From the NCBI RefSeq assembly GCF_000993805.1, contig NZ_CP009961.1, forward strand, positions 24,001-88,000: a stretch of DNA of 64,000 nucleotides, read 5' to 3'. The notes beneath the pieces are model-generated. The model was not told where the DNA came from. It saw only the letters and a list, made by a program, of their open reading frames with translations, and made no database searches. The first letter of the stretch is position 1; the number at the start of each line of letters is the position of its first letter. The translations under genes were made by a program, and so were the position numbers. Positions 42,269 through 50,347 of the stretch are shown piece by piece. Source of the DNA: Thermofilum uzonense (GTDB taxonomy: Archaea > Thermoproteota > Thermoprotei > Thermofilales > Thermofilaceae).

Positions 42269-43155
42269 GCAGTCTAGCTGTTGTTTCCACTGGGAGAATG
42301 AATCCGGCGCGAATGCGTAAAGCCAAAGCTGTTGAAGAGCTGGTAGAATACCTGAAAAGGTATAAATACTTCATGGTTGCCGGGATTACCGGACTCCCCT
42401 CTTCCGTCGTAAAGGGTAGTCGAGATCTGCTAAGGCAAAAAGACTCTGTACTAAAAGTAGTGAAGAACACCCTCTTCCTGATTGCTTTAAGACAGGCTGG
42501 AAGATATTCCGATGAATTTAAACAGGCTTTAAGAGGACAAAACGCTGTAGTGTTCACCAACTCTAATCCTTTCGAAGTGCTAATCTTCCTGGACAAGCAG
42601 AAGATCATGAGGCCAGCACGCCCGGGTGACGTGGCAACAAGTGAAATAGTTGTTCCTGCTGGTAATACAGGAATACCTCCGGGTCCCGCTATAAGTCTGT
42701 TTAACAAACTTAACATCCCCATGCGAGTTCAGGAGGGAAGTATATGGATCGCCAAGGATACAGTAGTGGCAAAGCCCGGAGATACAATATCCCCCGAGCT
42801 AGCAGACCTTTTAAGCAAGCTTGGAATGAAGCCCATTGAGAGCAAGCTAAACGTTAAGCTAATCTTCATTGACGGACGAATGGTGAAGCCTGAAGACGTT
42901 GAGCTGAGCCCGCAATTATACATTGATAGAATCAAGAGTGCGCACTCCCAGGCCTTCAACTTGTCTGTTAACGCGGCCTTACCGCTCCCAGAAGTGATGA
43001 GTATACTTGTAGCTAAGGCTTACAGGGAGGCTTTGTCGGTAGCGGTAGAGGCAGGTATTCCAGACAAAGAAGTCCTACCCTACGCTATATCCAAGGCGGT
43101 TGCTGAGGCACAAGCACTTTATAACTTACTAAAATCTAAGAACCCAAACATCTAA
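42265..43155 (+). CDS. rpl10: Ribosomal protein L10 (uL10/P0), short form without acidic tail
   Basis: A 296-residue P0. The N-terminal rRNA-binding domain (RMRKAKAVEELVEYLKRYKYFMVAGITGLPSSVVKGSRDLLRQ, KNTLFLIALRQAG), the inserted domain (PAGNTGIPPGPAISLFNKLNIPMRVQEGSIWIAKDTVVAKPGDTISPELADLLSKL) and part of the helical L12-binding spine are present. It ends with EAQALYNLLKSKNPNI, and the glutamate-rich tail with the GLSSLF-like end found in most archaeal P0 proteins is missing. L12 does not follow, contrary to the usual order. There is no nearby frameshift to explain it. Confidence 0.93.
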   Translation: MSSLAVVSTGRMNPARMRKAKAVEELVEYLKRYKYFMVAGITGLPSSVVKGSRDLLRQKDSVLKVVKNTLFLIALRQAGRYSDEFKQALRGQNAVVFTNSNPFEVLIFLDKQKIMRPARPGDVATSEIVVPAGNTGIPPGPAISLFNKLNIPMRVQEGSIWIAKDTVVAKPGDTISPELADLLSKLGMKPIESKLNVKLIFIDGRMVKPEDVELSPQLYIDRIKSAHSQAFNLSVNAALPLPEVMSILVAKAYREALSVAVEAGIPDKEVLPYAISKAVAEAQALYNLLKSKNPNI

Positions 43156-43226
43156 AACTTACAGTATAAGCATGGTCCATTTTTTGATTATTACCGAGCA
43201 GCCTAGTTTATTTCACCATTAAAGCA

Positions 43227-43276
43227 TCGCTGTTAAAGCCCTCTGATGCTCAAACTCACCTGTTTTTGAACAGCGA
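43227..43276 (+). repeat. Inverted repeat between L10 and alaS
   Basis: TCGCTGTT (43227-43234) and AACAGCGA (43269-43276) are perfect 8-bp arms around a 34-base loop that ends in TGTTTTTG. It lies upstream of the alaS TATA-like ACTAAATATTATCC and downstream of L10, so a transcript 3'-end hairpin of the L10 message is the simplest reading. Confidence 0.4.
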
Positions 43277-43316
43277 AGACTAAATATTATCCCAAGCCTG
43301 CTTATTATGAGGCGTC

Positions 43317-46025
43317 ATGGAGGACTTTGAGAATCTTCCATTCTTCCTCGAGAATGGATGGATTAAAAAGAAGTGTCCCTACTGCGGCAGAGTTTTCTGG
43401 ACCTTAAACCCAAATCGAGAAACATGCGGGGATCAACCTTGTGAACCCTACTCTTTCATAGGCGAGAAGGTAGGAAAACATGTGGAAAGCATCACCGAGG
43501 TACGAAGCAGTTTTATAAGATTTTTCGAAGAAAGGGGTCACACGCCGGTCAAAAGATATCCTGTGGTAGCTAGGTGGCGCGAGGACGTCTACCTTGTAGG
43601 AGCCTCGATCTATGATTTTCAGCCATGGGTCACCGAGGGGTTAGTCTCTCCCCCAGCTAACCCACTCGTAATCTCTCAGCCGAGCATCAGGCTGACAGAC
43701 GTGGATAACGTAGGAAAGACTAGCAGACACCTAACCGGCTTCGAAATGATGGCGCATCACGCGTTCAACTTTCCCGGGAAAAGTGTTTATTGGGCTAACG
43801 AGACCGTAGAATATGCCTTTAATCTTTTCACCAGGGTATACGGTATAAGGCCAGATGAGATAACATTTGTATATGATATGTGGAGTGGGGGAGGGAACGC
43901 TGGAGAAGACTACGAGGTTCTTGTTCGAGGCTTGGAGGTGGCAACCCTAGTATTTATGCATTACAAGACACGAGAAAACGGAGAGCTCGTCCCGATACAG
44001 AATAGAATTGTAGACACGGGCTATGGTTTGGAAAGAATATATTGGCTCTTGACAGGCAAATACAACGTTTATGAGGCTGTTTTCCCTGAAATAATAGAAT
44101 ACCTTAGAAACCAGTCAGGGGTAGGCCTCCCTGACCCCCATATCATGGCTCAAATCGCCAGATTAAGCGGCAGGCTCGACTACAAAAAACCAATAGAGGC
44201 CTATGAGACCCTCACAGCAATTTCAAAATCACTAGGCATGAGCTTAGAAGAGCTCAGAAAACACGTCGAGCCACACGAATCCATCTATGCTATAGCAGAC
44301 CACACCCGTTCGCTTCTATGGATGATTGGTGACGGTATAGTACCAAGCAACACTGGTGCAGGCTACCTTGCAAGACTCCTGATCCGCCGCAGCCTCAGAT
44401 ATATGTGGAGGCTTGGGCTTCAAGTGAGGCTCGCCGAGGTCATCTCGAAACAGATAGAGAAGTGGAAGTCGGATTTCCCAGAATACTTCGAGATACAAGA
44501 CGAGATACTAGACATTATAGACGAGGAGGAAAACAGATTCCGAGAAACCCTCCAGAGAGGTGATAAGATAATATCTGAAGTGATAAGTAATGTTTTAAGC
44601 AGTGGAGCAAGCGAGATTCCCAGCGATACGCTTGTAACATTGTACGAATCCCATGGAATACCGCCAGAAGTTCTAGAGGAAAAAGCTGCTAAATATAACC
44701 TCAAAGTAAACACTGTTGGATTTTATTCTCGCTTAGCAGAACTCAGAAGCAGATCGCAACAAGGCCAGAAAGAAGCCCTAAGTATAGCGATAGATCCAAA
44801 CCAAGTCAAGGACTTCCCGCCAACTCGAAAATTATATTACGAGGACGAAAAACTAGCGAATTTCACAGCAACGGTTCTGGGCGTCCTAGACGGGAAATAC
44901 GTTATACTCGACAAAACAGCGTTTTATCCAGAGGGGGGTGGACAGCTAACAGACGTAGGTAGATTGGAATTCAACGGCCAGACTTGTGAGGTTGAAAGAG
45001 TTATAAAGGTGGGCGACGTGATTCTCCACCAATGCCGCGGGAAAATACCCGAGAAAGGATTGACCGTCAACGGATACATCGATATCAAAAGACGACTCAA
45101 CCTTATGAGGCATCACACAGCCACTCACGTCGTCCTGGGAGCCCTTAGGCGAGTTCTTGGAAGACACGTATGGCAGGCGGGGGCTCTTAAAACGGAGGAA
45201 TATGTACGGTTTGATTTCACGCACCACAAGTCCATCACTCCGGAACAGGCGCGTATGATTGAATACTTAGCGAACAGTGTAGTGTGGTCAAACAGGCCCG
45301 TCCGCAAATATCTACTAGAGAGAACCCAGGCTGAGCAGAAGTATGGCTTTACACTCTATCAGGGTGGCGCTGTCCCCGAGAAAATCCTTAGAATAGTGGA
45401 GATAGAGGGTTGGGACGCCGAAGCCTGCGGGGGAACCCATGTAGACAACACTGGAGAAATAGGAATAATTAAGATATTAGGCTTTGAGAAGATACAAGAC
45501 GGCGTTGTAAGGGTCGTCTTTAAAGCAGGTGAACCCGCTCTAAAGCACATTCAGGAACAAGAAGCAAAAATACAATCTCTAAAGGAAATCCTGCAAGCTA
45601 CAGATGAGTTGGTTGTCGAGAAGGCTCGAGAACTGGTAAGGAATGTGGAAGTCCTTGAGAAAGAGGTCAAACGCCTACGAGAACAGATCCTAACAGGTTC
45701 ATACCAACAAACAATCTCACCCGTCTACAGGAAGGGTGATGTCGAGGTATATCTCGTCGAGTCATCAGATATGGATCCAAGAGAGGTTGCGACCACCCTA
45801 GGAAAGTCAAAAAGCAACGCCATAGTTTTAGCCTATAGCTCAGACGGGCGGGTTGCACTGAAAGTAAACGACAAATTACTCGACAAGTACGATGCGCGTG
45901 AAATAGGTCGAAGGCTTTGTGACAAGCTAGGCGGGCGTGGTGGAGGCGTGAAAGATCTTTTCCAGGGACGAATATCGAACACCAAGGATCTCAAGGAGGC
46001 CTTGATTCACGCTTTGGAGGCTTAA
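43317..46025 (+). CDS. alaS: Alanyl-tRNA synthetase
   Basis: A 902-residue archaeal AlaRS. The archaea-specific N-terminal zinc segment KKCPYCGRVFWTLNPNRETCGDQPCEP comes first, then the class II core (RSSFIRFFEERGHTPVKRYPVVARWREDVYLVGASIYDFQPWVTEG, FEMMAHHAFNFPGKSVYWANETVEYAFNLF, GGGNAGEDYEVLVRGLEVATLVFMHY). The editing domain carries HHTATHVVLGALRRVLG and CGGTHVDNTGEIG, whose histidines and cysteine bind zinc and clear Ser-tRNA and Gly-tRNA. The C-Ala-like end has GGRGGGVKDLFQGRI. It is monocistronic with its own promoter. Confidence 0.97.
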   Translation: MEDFENLPFFLENGWIKKKCPYCGRVFWTLNPNRETCGDQPCEPYSFIGEKVGKHVESITEVRSSFIRFFEERGHTPVKRYPVVARWREDVYLVGASIYDFQPWVTEGLVSPPANPLVISQPSIRLTDVDNVGKTSRHLTGFEMMAHHAFNFPGKSVYWANETVEYAFNLFTRVYGIRPDEITFVYDMWSGGGNAGEDYEVLVRGLEVATLVFMHYKTRENGELVPIQNRIVDTGYGLERIYWLLTGKYNVYEAVFPEIIEYLRNQSGVGLPDPHIMAQIARLSGRLDYKKPIEAYETLTAISKSLGMSLEELRKHVEPHESIYAIADHTRSLLWMIGDGIVPSNTGAGYLARLLIRRSLRYMWRLGLQVRLAEVISKQIEKWKSDFPEYFEIQDEILDIIDEEENRFRETLQRGDKIISEVISNVLSSGASEIPSDTLVTLYESHGIPPEVLEEKAAKYNLKVNTVGFYSRLAELRSRSQQGQKEALSIAIDPNQVKDFPPTRKLYYEDEKLANFTATVLGVLDGKYVILDKTAFYPEGGGQLTDVGRLEFNGQTCEVERVIKVGDVILHQCRGKIPEKGLTVNGYIDIKRRLNLMRHHTATHVVLGALRRVLGRHVWQAGALKTEEYVRFDFTHHKSITPEQARMIEYLANSVVWSNRPVRKYLLERTQAEQKYGFTLYQGGAVPEKILRIVEIEGWDAEACGGTHVDNTGEIGIIKILGFEKIQDGVVRVVFKAGEPALKHIQEQEAKIQSLKEILQATDELVVEKARELVRNVEVLEKEVKRLREQILTGSYQQTISPVYRKGDVEVYLVESSDMDPREVATTLGKSKSNAIVLAYSSDGRVALKVNDKLLDKYDAREIGRRLCDKLGGRGGGVKDLFQGRISNTKDLKEALIHALEA

Positions 46026-46138
46026 TGAATAGATGGCTAGAAGCCAGTCGACCCACCCCCGGACTAAGCGTATTACACATATACCTGTTCTCCCTTGAGA
46101 GATAGTTTTAAAGCAATATATGGCAAAGGGTATAACAT

Positions 46139-46504
46139 ATGAAAAGGCTAAGCCCACGCGAGCAGCGAAGACTACTCGAAAGAATGGGTTTGAGCTTAAA
46201 GGATATAGAAGGAGTAGAGGAAGTTCAGATAAAACTAAGGGACAAGATCATCACGATTAAAAACCCGGTTGTACAAGTGCTTGAGGTTAAAGGAAGCGGC
46301 AAAATCTATCAGATCAGCGGTGTTGAGGAGGAAAGCCCACTAACAGTGGCACCCAGCTCCCAACAGCTCGAGGTCTCAGAGGAGGACATTGATCTTATAG
46401 TCGCTCAGACAGGAGCAACACGCGAGGAGGCTAAGAAGGCTCTAATTGAGAGCGGAGGCGACATAGCCAAGGCGATACTCTCGTTACGCTCCAGCAAGGT
46501 ATAA
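46139..46504 (+). CDS. nac: Nascent polypeptide-associated complex protein
   Basis: A 121-residue archaeal NAC. The NAC domain occupies residues about 10-75 (LLERMGLSLKDIEGVEEVQIKLRDKIITIKNPVVQVLEVKGSGKIYQISG), and a UBA domain ends the protein (SEEDIDLIVAQTGATREEAKKALIESGGDIAKAILSL). It forms a homodimer that binds nascent chains at the ribosome exit. The TATA-like GTTTTAAAG is about 30 bases upstream of the ATG. Confidence 0.95.
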   Translation: MKRLSPREQRRLLERMGLSLKDIEGVEEVQIKLRDKIITIKNPVVQVLEVKGSGKIYQISGVEEESPLTVAPSSQQLEVSEEDIDLIVAQTGATREEAKKALIESGGDIAKAILSLRSSKV

Positions 46505-46648
46505 TGCCCGGGGGCTCACTTAACTCCAGGCGTGTCCTACCGCGGGAAATTTGGTTGGGTTTATACCGATTTAATTGGTAGAGGAAATCTGAACCAATGA
46601 TAGGTTTCTTAAACTTATAATCTCTATATGAAAGGGGATGAGGAGTCA

Positions 46649-47224
46649 ATGCTTAACAGGATTCGCGCAAAGCTACAAGTATATTTAAGGTATATAGCTG
46701 CCCCCCTCGTCTACTTACGCATTGATCCAAACCTGATAACCCTTACAGGGCTGCTCTTCGGGTTTCTATCAGTGCTAGCCTACGCTCATTATCCATTAAT
46801 GATTCTGTTTTTTATTTTAATGATACTAAGCGACGCTATCGACGGCCAAGTTGCCCGTGCCATTGGGAAGGTTACAAAATTTGGGGCTTTTCTTGACTCG
46901 ACAATAGACCGTGTTGAAGATGCCTTATCATACTACCTGCTCTATTTACTCCGCATCGTAGGTGTCGAGGAGTTACTTATAGCTATGATTGGAGCTTTCC
47001 TGGTGAGTTATACTCGCTCGCGAGCCGAGTCTCTTGGTGTTGAAATGATGGGCATCGGTGTTGCTGAGCGAGCCGAAAGGCTAATTCTCACCTTTCTGGC
47101 GCTAATTACAGCGCCCCTTAGTTTGACTGTAGCAAGGATAATCTTCGCTGGACTGCTGGTTCTCACATATCTAACTGTCCTCCAACGAGCACTACATGTC
47201 TACAAGATGTTAGGTGATGCATGA
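46649..47224 (+). CDS. CDP-alcohol phosphatidyltransferase family protein
   Basis: An integral membrane enzyme of roughly 191 residues with about six hydrophobic segments. The defining motif D-x2-D-G-x2-A-R-x8-G-x3-D-x3-D is complete in DAIDGQVARAIGKVTKFGAF followed by LDSTIDR. In archaea such proteins make archaetidyl-inositol-phosphate or archaetidyl-glycerol-phosphate; length and the SDAIDGQVARA form favour archaetidylinositol phosphate synthase, but this is not certain. ATG at 46649 is preferred to one at 46628 because GGGGATGAGG lies just before it. It overlaps the rtcA start by 4 bases. Confidence 0.85.
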   Translation: MLNRIRAKLQVYLRYIAAPLVYLRIDPNLITLTGLLFGFLSVLAYAHYPLMILFFILMILSDAIDGQVARAIGKVTKFGAFLDSTIDRVEDALSYYLLYLLRIVGVEELLIAMIGAFLVSYTRSRAESLGVEMMGIGVAERAERLILTFLALITAPLSLTVARIIFAGLLVLTYLTVLQRALHVYKMLGDA

Positions 47225-48279
47225 TGATAGAGATAGATGGCTCTTTCGGCGAGGGTGGAGGTCAACTTTTAAGGTACAGTGTAGCGCTCGCGGCTCTAAC
47301 GGGGGAGCCTCTCCGTATATATAACATTAGGGCAAAAAGGGATAACCCTGGACTAAGACCACAACACCTCGCAGCGGTGAAGTTCATTGCGGATCTTGTT
47401 CGCGCGGAGGTGGAGGGTCTAAGAGTGGGGTCGACCGAAATTATTTTCAAGCCAACGCTCAAGCAACTACCTAGTGGGACCTACAGTGTAGATATAGGGA
47501 CAGCTGGATCAGTAACCCTCTTTCTACAGGCAACTCTTCCTGTGCTTATAGCGGCGAGCGGTAGCCTAAGTATGCAGGTAAAGGGCGGTACGAGTGTTCG
47601 CTGGAGCCCCCCTTACCACTACTTCGAGAATATCCTACTACGATTGTTTAGTAAAATAGGTGTAAAAGCATCATCAAGACTCATAAGGCACGGCTTCTAC
47701 CCCGAGGGAGGAGGTATTGTAGCTGTAAAGACGGAACCGTCCTACCCTCTTAAAAGTATAAAACTCACCGGGGGGCCTAGAGCTACACCTGTAGAAGGCA
47801 TATCTTACTCTGCGAATCTCCCATGCAATATCGCCAAGCGACAAGCAGTATCCGCTACTCAGCTCCTGTCTCAGAGAGGCTACCAAGTTTCGCAAATACG
47901 ACTGGACTGTGAAACGCCAGCGATTGGCAAGGGAACAGGTATCGTCCTATGGTCGTTTGTTGGAGATGGGATAGTGGGAGGGGATTCCATTGGTGAAAAG
48001 GGCAAGCCTGCCGAGGTCGTTGGTAGGGAGGCAGCGGAGAATATTCTAAAAAGCCTGGAGGCCCAGGTTCCTGTGGATCCCCATGCAGCCGATAACCTTG
48101 TAATCTATTTGTCGTTAGCGGAGGGAGAATCAATGTTCTATACTTCACAGCTAACCTTGCATCTTGAAACAGCGCTTGAGCTGTGTAAGAATATACTAGG
48201 CGCTCATTATAAGATTGATGAGGAAGAAAACAAATTTAAGATAACCGTGAGGGGTATAGGTTTCACTCCAAAGAGATAG
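47221..48279 (+). CDS. rtcA: RNA 3'-terminal phosphate cyclase
   Basis: A 352-residue RtcA, which converts RNA 3'-phosphates to 2',3'-cyclic phosphates using ATP. It begins EIDGSFGEGGGQLLRYSVALAALTGEPLRIYNIRAKRDNPGLRPQHLAA, includes HGFYPEGGGIVAVKTEP, and has DPHAADNLVIYLSLAEG with the later LTLHLETALELCKNILG that carries the nucleophilic histidine. It is convergent with the SAM hydrolase gene, 6 bases apart. Together with rtcB and archease it gives a complete end-healing and ligation kit in the window, though not in one operon. Confidence 0.95.
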   Translation: MMIEIDGSFGEGGGQLLRYSVALAALTGEPLRIYNIRAKRDNPGLRPQHLAAVKFIADLVRAEVEGLRVGSTEIIFKPTLKQLPSGTYSVDIGTAGSVTLFLQATLPVLIAASGSLSMQVKGGTSVRWSPPYHYFENILLRLFSKIGVKASSRLIRHGFYPEGGGIVAVKTEPSYPLKSIKLTGGPRATPVEGISYSANLPCNIAKRQAVSATQLLSQRGYQVSQIRLDCETPAIGKGTGIVLWSFVGDGIVGGDSIGEKGKPAEVVGREAAENILKSLEAQVPVDPHAADNLVIYLSLAEGESMFYTSQLTLHLETALELCKNILGAHYKIDEEENKFKITVRGIGFTPKR

Positions 48280-48285
48280 AGACTT

Positions 48286-49077
48286 CTACAATCGTTTTAC
48301 TCTCAGAGTGTCGCCAACTCTCACTGATAGCTTATCGGATGCTCTTCCCTTATTAACAGCAAACTCAAGTTTCTCACAACTATTGATCAAAGCGAAAAGC
48401 TCGCCTTCACCTGCCTCTCCGAATGTCCTTAACACACTCAGCTCGAAGTAACGGTTTCCAACCCAAACCCCAACCATCGAGCCGGCCTCTATACCAGCGT
48501 CCTCAAGGAGTCCCTTATCTATGCTCGTAGCAACGTTTCCAAACCTGTCAATATGGGCGACATACCCGGTAAGTATATCACCTTCTAATCTAGTTGGAGG
48601 TTTATTGAGACGCACATAGTCAGTTACTCGCTCACCAACATCTTCTACTCTACCCCCGCAGGAGATATGCGCTGCGACAGGTGCGAAAACATCCCGTCCG
48701 TGAAACGTCGTAGAGCTTTTATGTTTATGGGGGACACTACGGATACTCCACAATTCTAGGTTTGAACTCTTTTCCAAAACCCCTGAAAAGACGCCATTAT
48801 CTGGCCCAATAAACCAATAATCCCTGGTCTTAGCTATCAGGGCTCTGCGAGACGTACCCACTCCAGGATCAACAACGACGAGGAAAATTGTGCCAGAAGG
48901 AAAATCATCGTAGCAGCATGACAATAAGTAATCCGCTTCGAGAAGCGACCACGGGGCTACCGCGTGAGTAATATCAATCACTTCACTTGAGGGGCAGACC
49001 CTCTTAATCACAGCTTTAACAGCCCCAACATAGTAATCCTCTAAGCCGAAATCCGACATGAAGGCGATAATACCCAT
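48286..49077 (-). CDS. SAM hydrolase / SAM hydroxide adenosyltransferase (DUF62)
   Basis: An approximately 263-residue DUF62 protein that splits SAM to adenosine and methionine using activated water. Conserved elements are GIIAFMSDFGLEDYYVGAVKAVIKRVCPSSEVIDITHAV, VVDPGVGTSRRALI, GPDNGVFSGVLE and TTFHGRDVFAPVAAHIS, followed by the C-terminal beta domain (GYVAHIDRFGNVATSI). ATG at 49077 is chosen since GGGTGAAC lies upstream; GTG at 49086 is in frame. The promoter region overlaps the inverted repeats at 49117-49221. Confidence 0.93.
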   Translation of the reverse strand: MGIIAFMSDFGLEDYYVGAVKAVIKRVCPSSEVIDITHAVAPWSLLEADYLLSCCYDDFPSGTIFLVVVDPGVGTSRRALIAKTRDYWFIGPDNGVFSGVLEKSSNLELWSIRSVPHKHKSSTTFHGRDVFAPVAAHISCGGRVEDVGERVTDYVRLNKPPTRLEGDILTGYVAHIDRFGNVATSIDKGLLEDAGIEAGSMVGVWVGNRYFELSVLRTFGEAGEGELFALINSCEKLEFAVNKGRASDKLSVRVGDTLRVKRL

Positions 49078-49116
49078 CACGTTCACCCTTAACGAAGGTT
49101 AGTAATCCCATCAACT

Positions 49117-49221
49117 GCCATGCGTTACTGGGGCATGGCCCCCGAGTTACCCTTCATAATGTTATGTTTTTATTTTCAATTCATTCTTTTCTGATACATG
49201 GTTACCCGGGAGCCATGCCCC
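49117..49221. repeat. Three-part inverted repeat with alternative pairing
   Basis: GCCATGC at 49117-49123 pairs with GCATGGC at 49133-49139. The larger arm GGGGCATGGCCCCCGAGTTA (from 49130) also pairs with the segment at 49200-49221, matching 19 of 22 positions. The two hairpins share an arm and exclude each other. The 47 bases between the long arms are AT-rich. The site lies 30-130 bases ahead of the SAM hydrolase start. Function unknown; possible element end, operator, or switch. Confidence 0.55.
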
Positions 49222-49620
49222 GGCGCCCCCGTTTCGCCTCGGGCTACTCCGGGTGGGCGCCCCTCGGGCCAGGCGGCCCACGGGGCCGGCGAGGCCCTCA
49301 CAGGACCCTCCACCCCCTCACAAGGGGGCGCCACCACTAAAGGTGGAGGCGGAGGATTAAAAAAGGCTTATGTTTTGAGGGGGTCTGGTTTCGGCCCATG
49401 GTATTTGCTGTGCTTTGTGCGTGCTGTGCTTTGCCCCTCTCCCGCCCTGCCTGCTTTCTTTTCCCCGAGAGTGCAGGGGCGTGTGTGCCCCAGTTTTCTC
49501 GGGGAAGCACTGTGTAGCCGTCGAGGCCGTGTGCCCGCTCATCCCCCCTTGTCGGGGGTTGAGGGCCATTGTTGAGGGCCTTGCGGCGGCCGGTATGATT
49601 AATATTATTATTCAGGTATA
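49222..49620. other. GC-rich, hairpin-dense tract without convincing gene
   Basis: In about 370 bases at least five strong hairpins can be seen: GGGCC-AGGC-GGCCC at 49266-49279, CCCCC-TCACAA-GGGGG at 49313-49328, CCACC-ACTAAA-GGTGG at 49331-49346, nested CCCCGAGA/TCTCGGGG (49463-49504) enclosing GGGGC-GTGTGT-GCCCC, and CCCCC-TTGTC-GGGGG near 49545. Composition is far from the window average. A frame of 125 codons on the plus strand exists but has low-complexity Pro/Gly/Cys content and is not believable. A structured RNA or foreign DNA is possible. Confidence 0.45.
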
Positions 49621-49655
49621 AAAAGACTAATTGTTTACCTTTTTAATGTTCCTGT

Positions 49656-49900
49656 TTAATGCTTTTTAGCGTATGCTTGCCTGCACAGCTCTAGTAATGC
49701 TTCTCCAAGCCTTGTGAGCCTGCCCCCCTCCCTTGCCTTGAGCTGTGCTAGGAGTGCCCTGTCCTCAGGCGTGCTTTTCCCCGCCGTGAAGCGTGCCAGT
49801 GCTAGGCAATTCGTCCTGCTTAGCAGGCAACACGGGCTGGAGGGGGGCAGTATGGGGATCTGCGTGTAGTCCTTGACAGGCTTGCAAGGGGTGATTGGAG
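49656..49900 (-). pseudogene. GC-rich gene fragment, 3' end on minus strand
   Basis: A minus-strand frame runs from about 49900 to TAA at 49656-49658 with coding-like composition: KDYTQIPILPPSSPCCLLS, RTNCLALARFTAGKSTPEDR, ALLAQLKAREGGRLTRLGEA and LLELCRQAYAKKH. No ATG, GTG or TTG opens it in a sensible place, so it looks like the remaining C-terminal part of a lost gene. It overlaps a second coding-like frame on the plus strand; in GC-rich DNA one of the two may be an antisense shadow. No family recognised. Confidence 0.35.
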
Positions 49901-50281
49901 GGCTGTCAGGGACGCGGAGGACCTGCTACGAGTCCTTCAACGGGTCGGCGACGGGAGGCTCGCCAGGATACTCGAGGGCGGGCCGCACCGGGGGGGGGCG
50001 TTGGACGCTTACAGCCGGGCGTTGTCCCTCGCCGGTGGCCTCAACATTAACCCGGGGGAGTCCAGGGCTATGCAGGCTTTTCAGGTTGACCATGCAGGGA
50101 GGGCGTATCACGCCCTGACGGAGGCGGTCGAGGAGGTAAACATTCGACGCACACGCATCGCCTCCCACAGGATCTACGCTGACATCCTCCAGACTGCAGG
50201 GTAGTGCTTGACAGCATCGATGCGACACTTGGGGAGCAGGGGGAGCATAGGAACATGCTTGAAAGTCTCCTCGATGAATAG
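49824..50281 (+). pseudogene. GC-rich decayed gene with in-frame loss of start and a frameshift
   Basis: From 49824 a plus-strand frame without a start codon reads LRVVLDRLARGDWRAVRDAE, DLLRVLQRVGDGRLARILEG and, from a TTG at 50001, LDAYSRALSLAGGLNINPG, AYHALTEAVEEVNIRRTRIA, stopping at TAG 50202-50204. Shifting frame there continues VLDSIDATLGEQGEHRNMLE to a TAG at 50279-50281. The product would be a soluble helical protein. The missing start and shifted end mark decay, or two tiny overlapping genes (TAGTG). GC content matches the island at 22-24 kb. Confidence 0.4.
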
Positions 50282-50347
50282 GAGGTCTCTTTCTTTAGGA
50301 TCTTGGAAAAACCCTTTATAAAAGAGCGTCTTTGAAGCCATATAAAC

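Noticed and set aside
46505-46627. CTGA and ATGATA near 46595-46605, plus TTGGTT/AACCAA repeat, tested as an sRNA
   Set aside because: Box order and spacing are wrong for a C/D RNA, and the short repeat is within chance expectation.
49198-49575. 125-codon open frame on the plus strand
   Set aside because: Pro/Gly/Cys-rich, spans the hairpins, and shows no domain or ribosome binding site; treated as non-coding.
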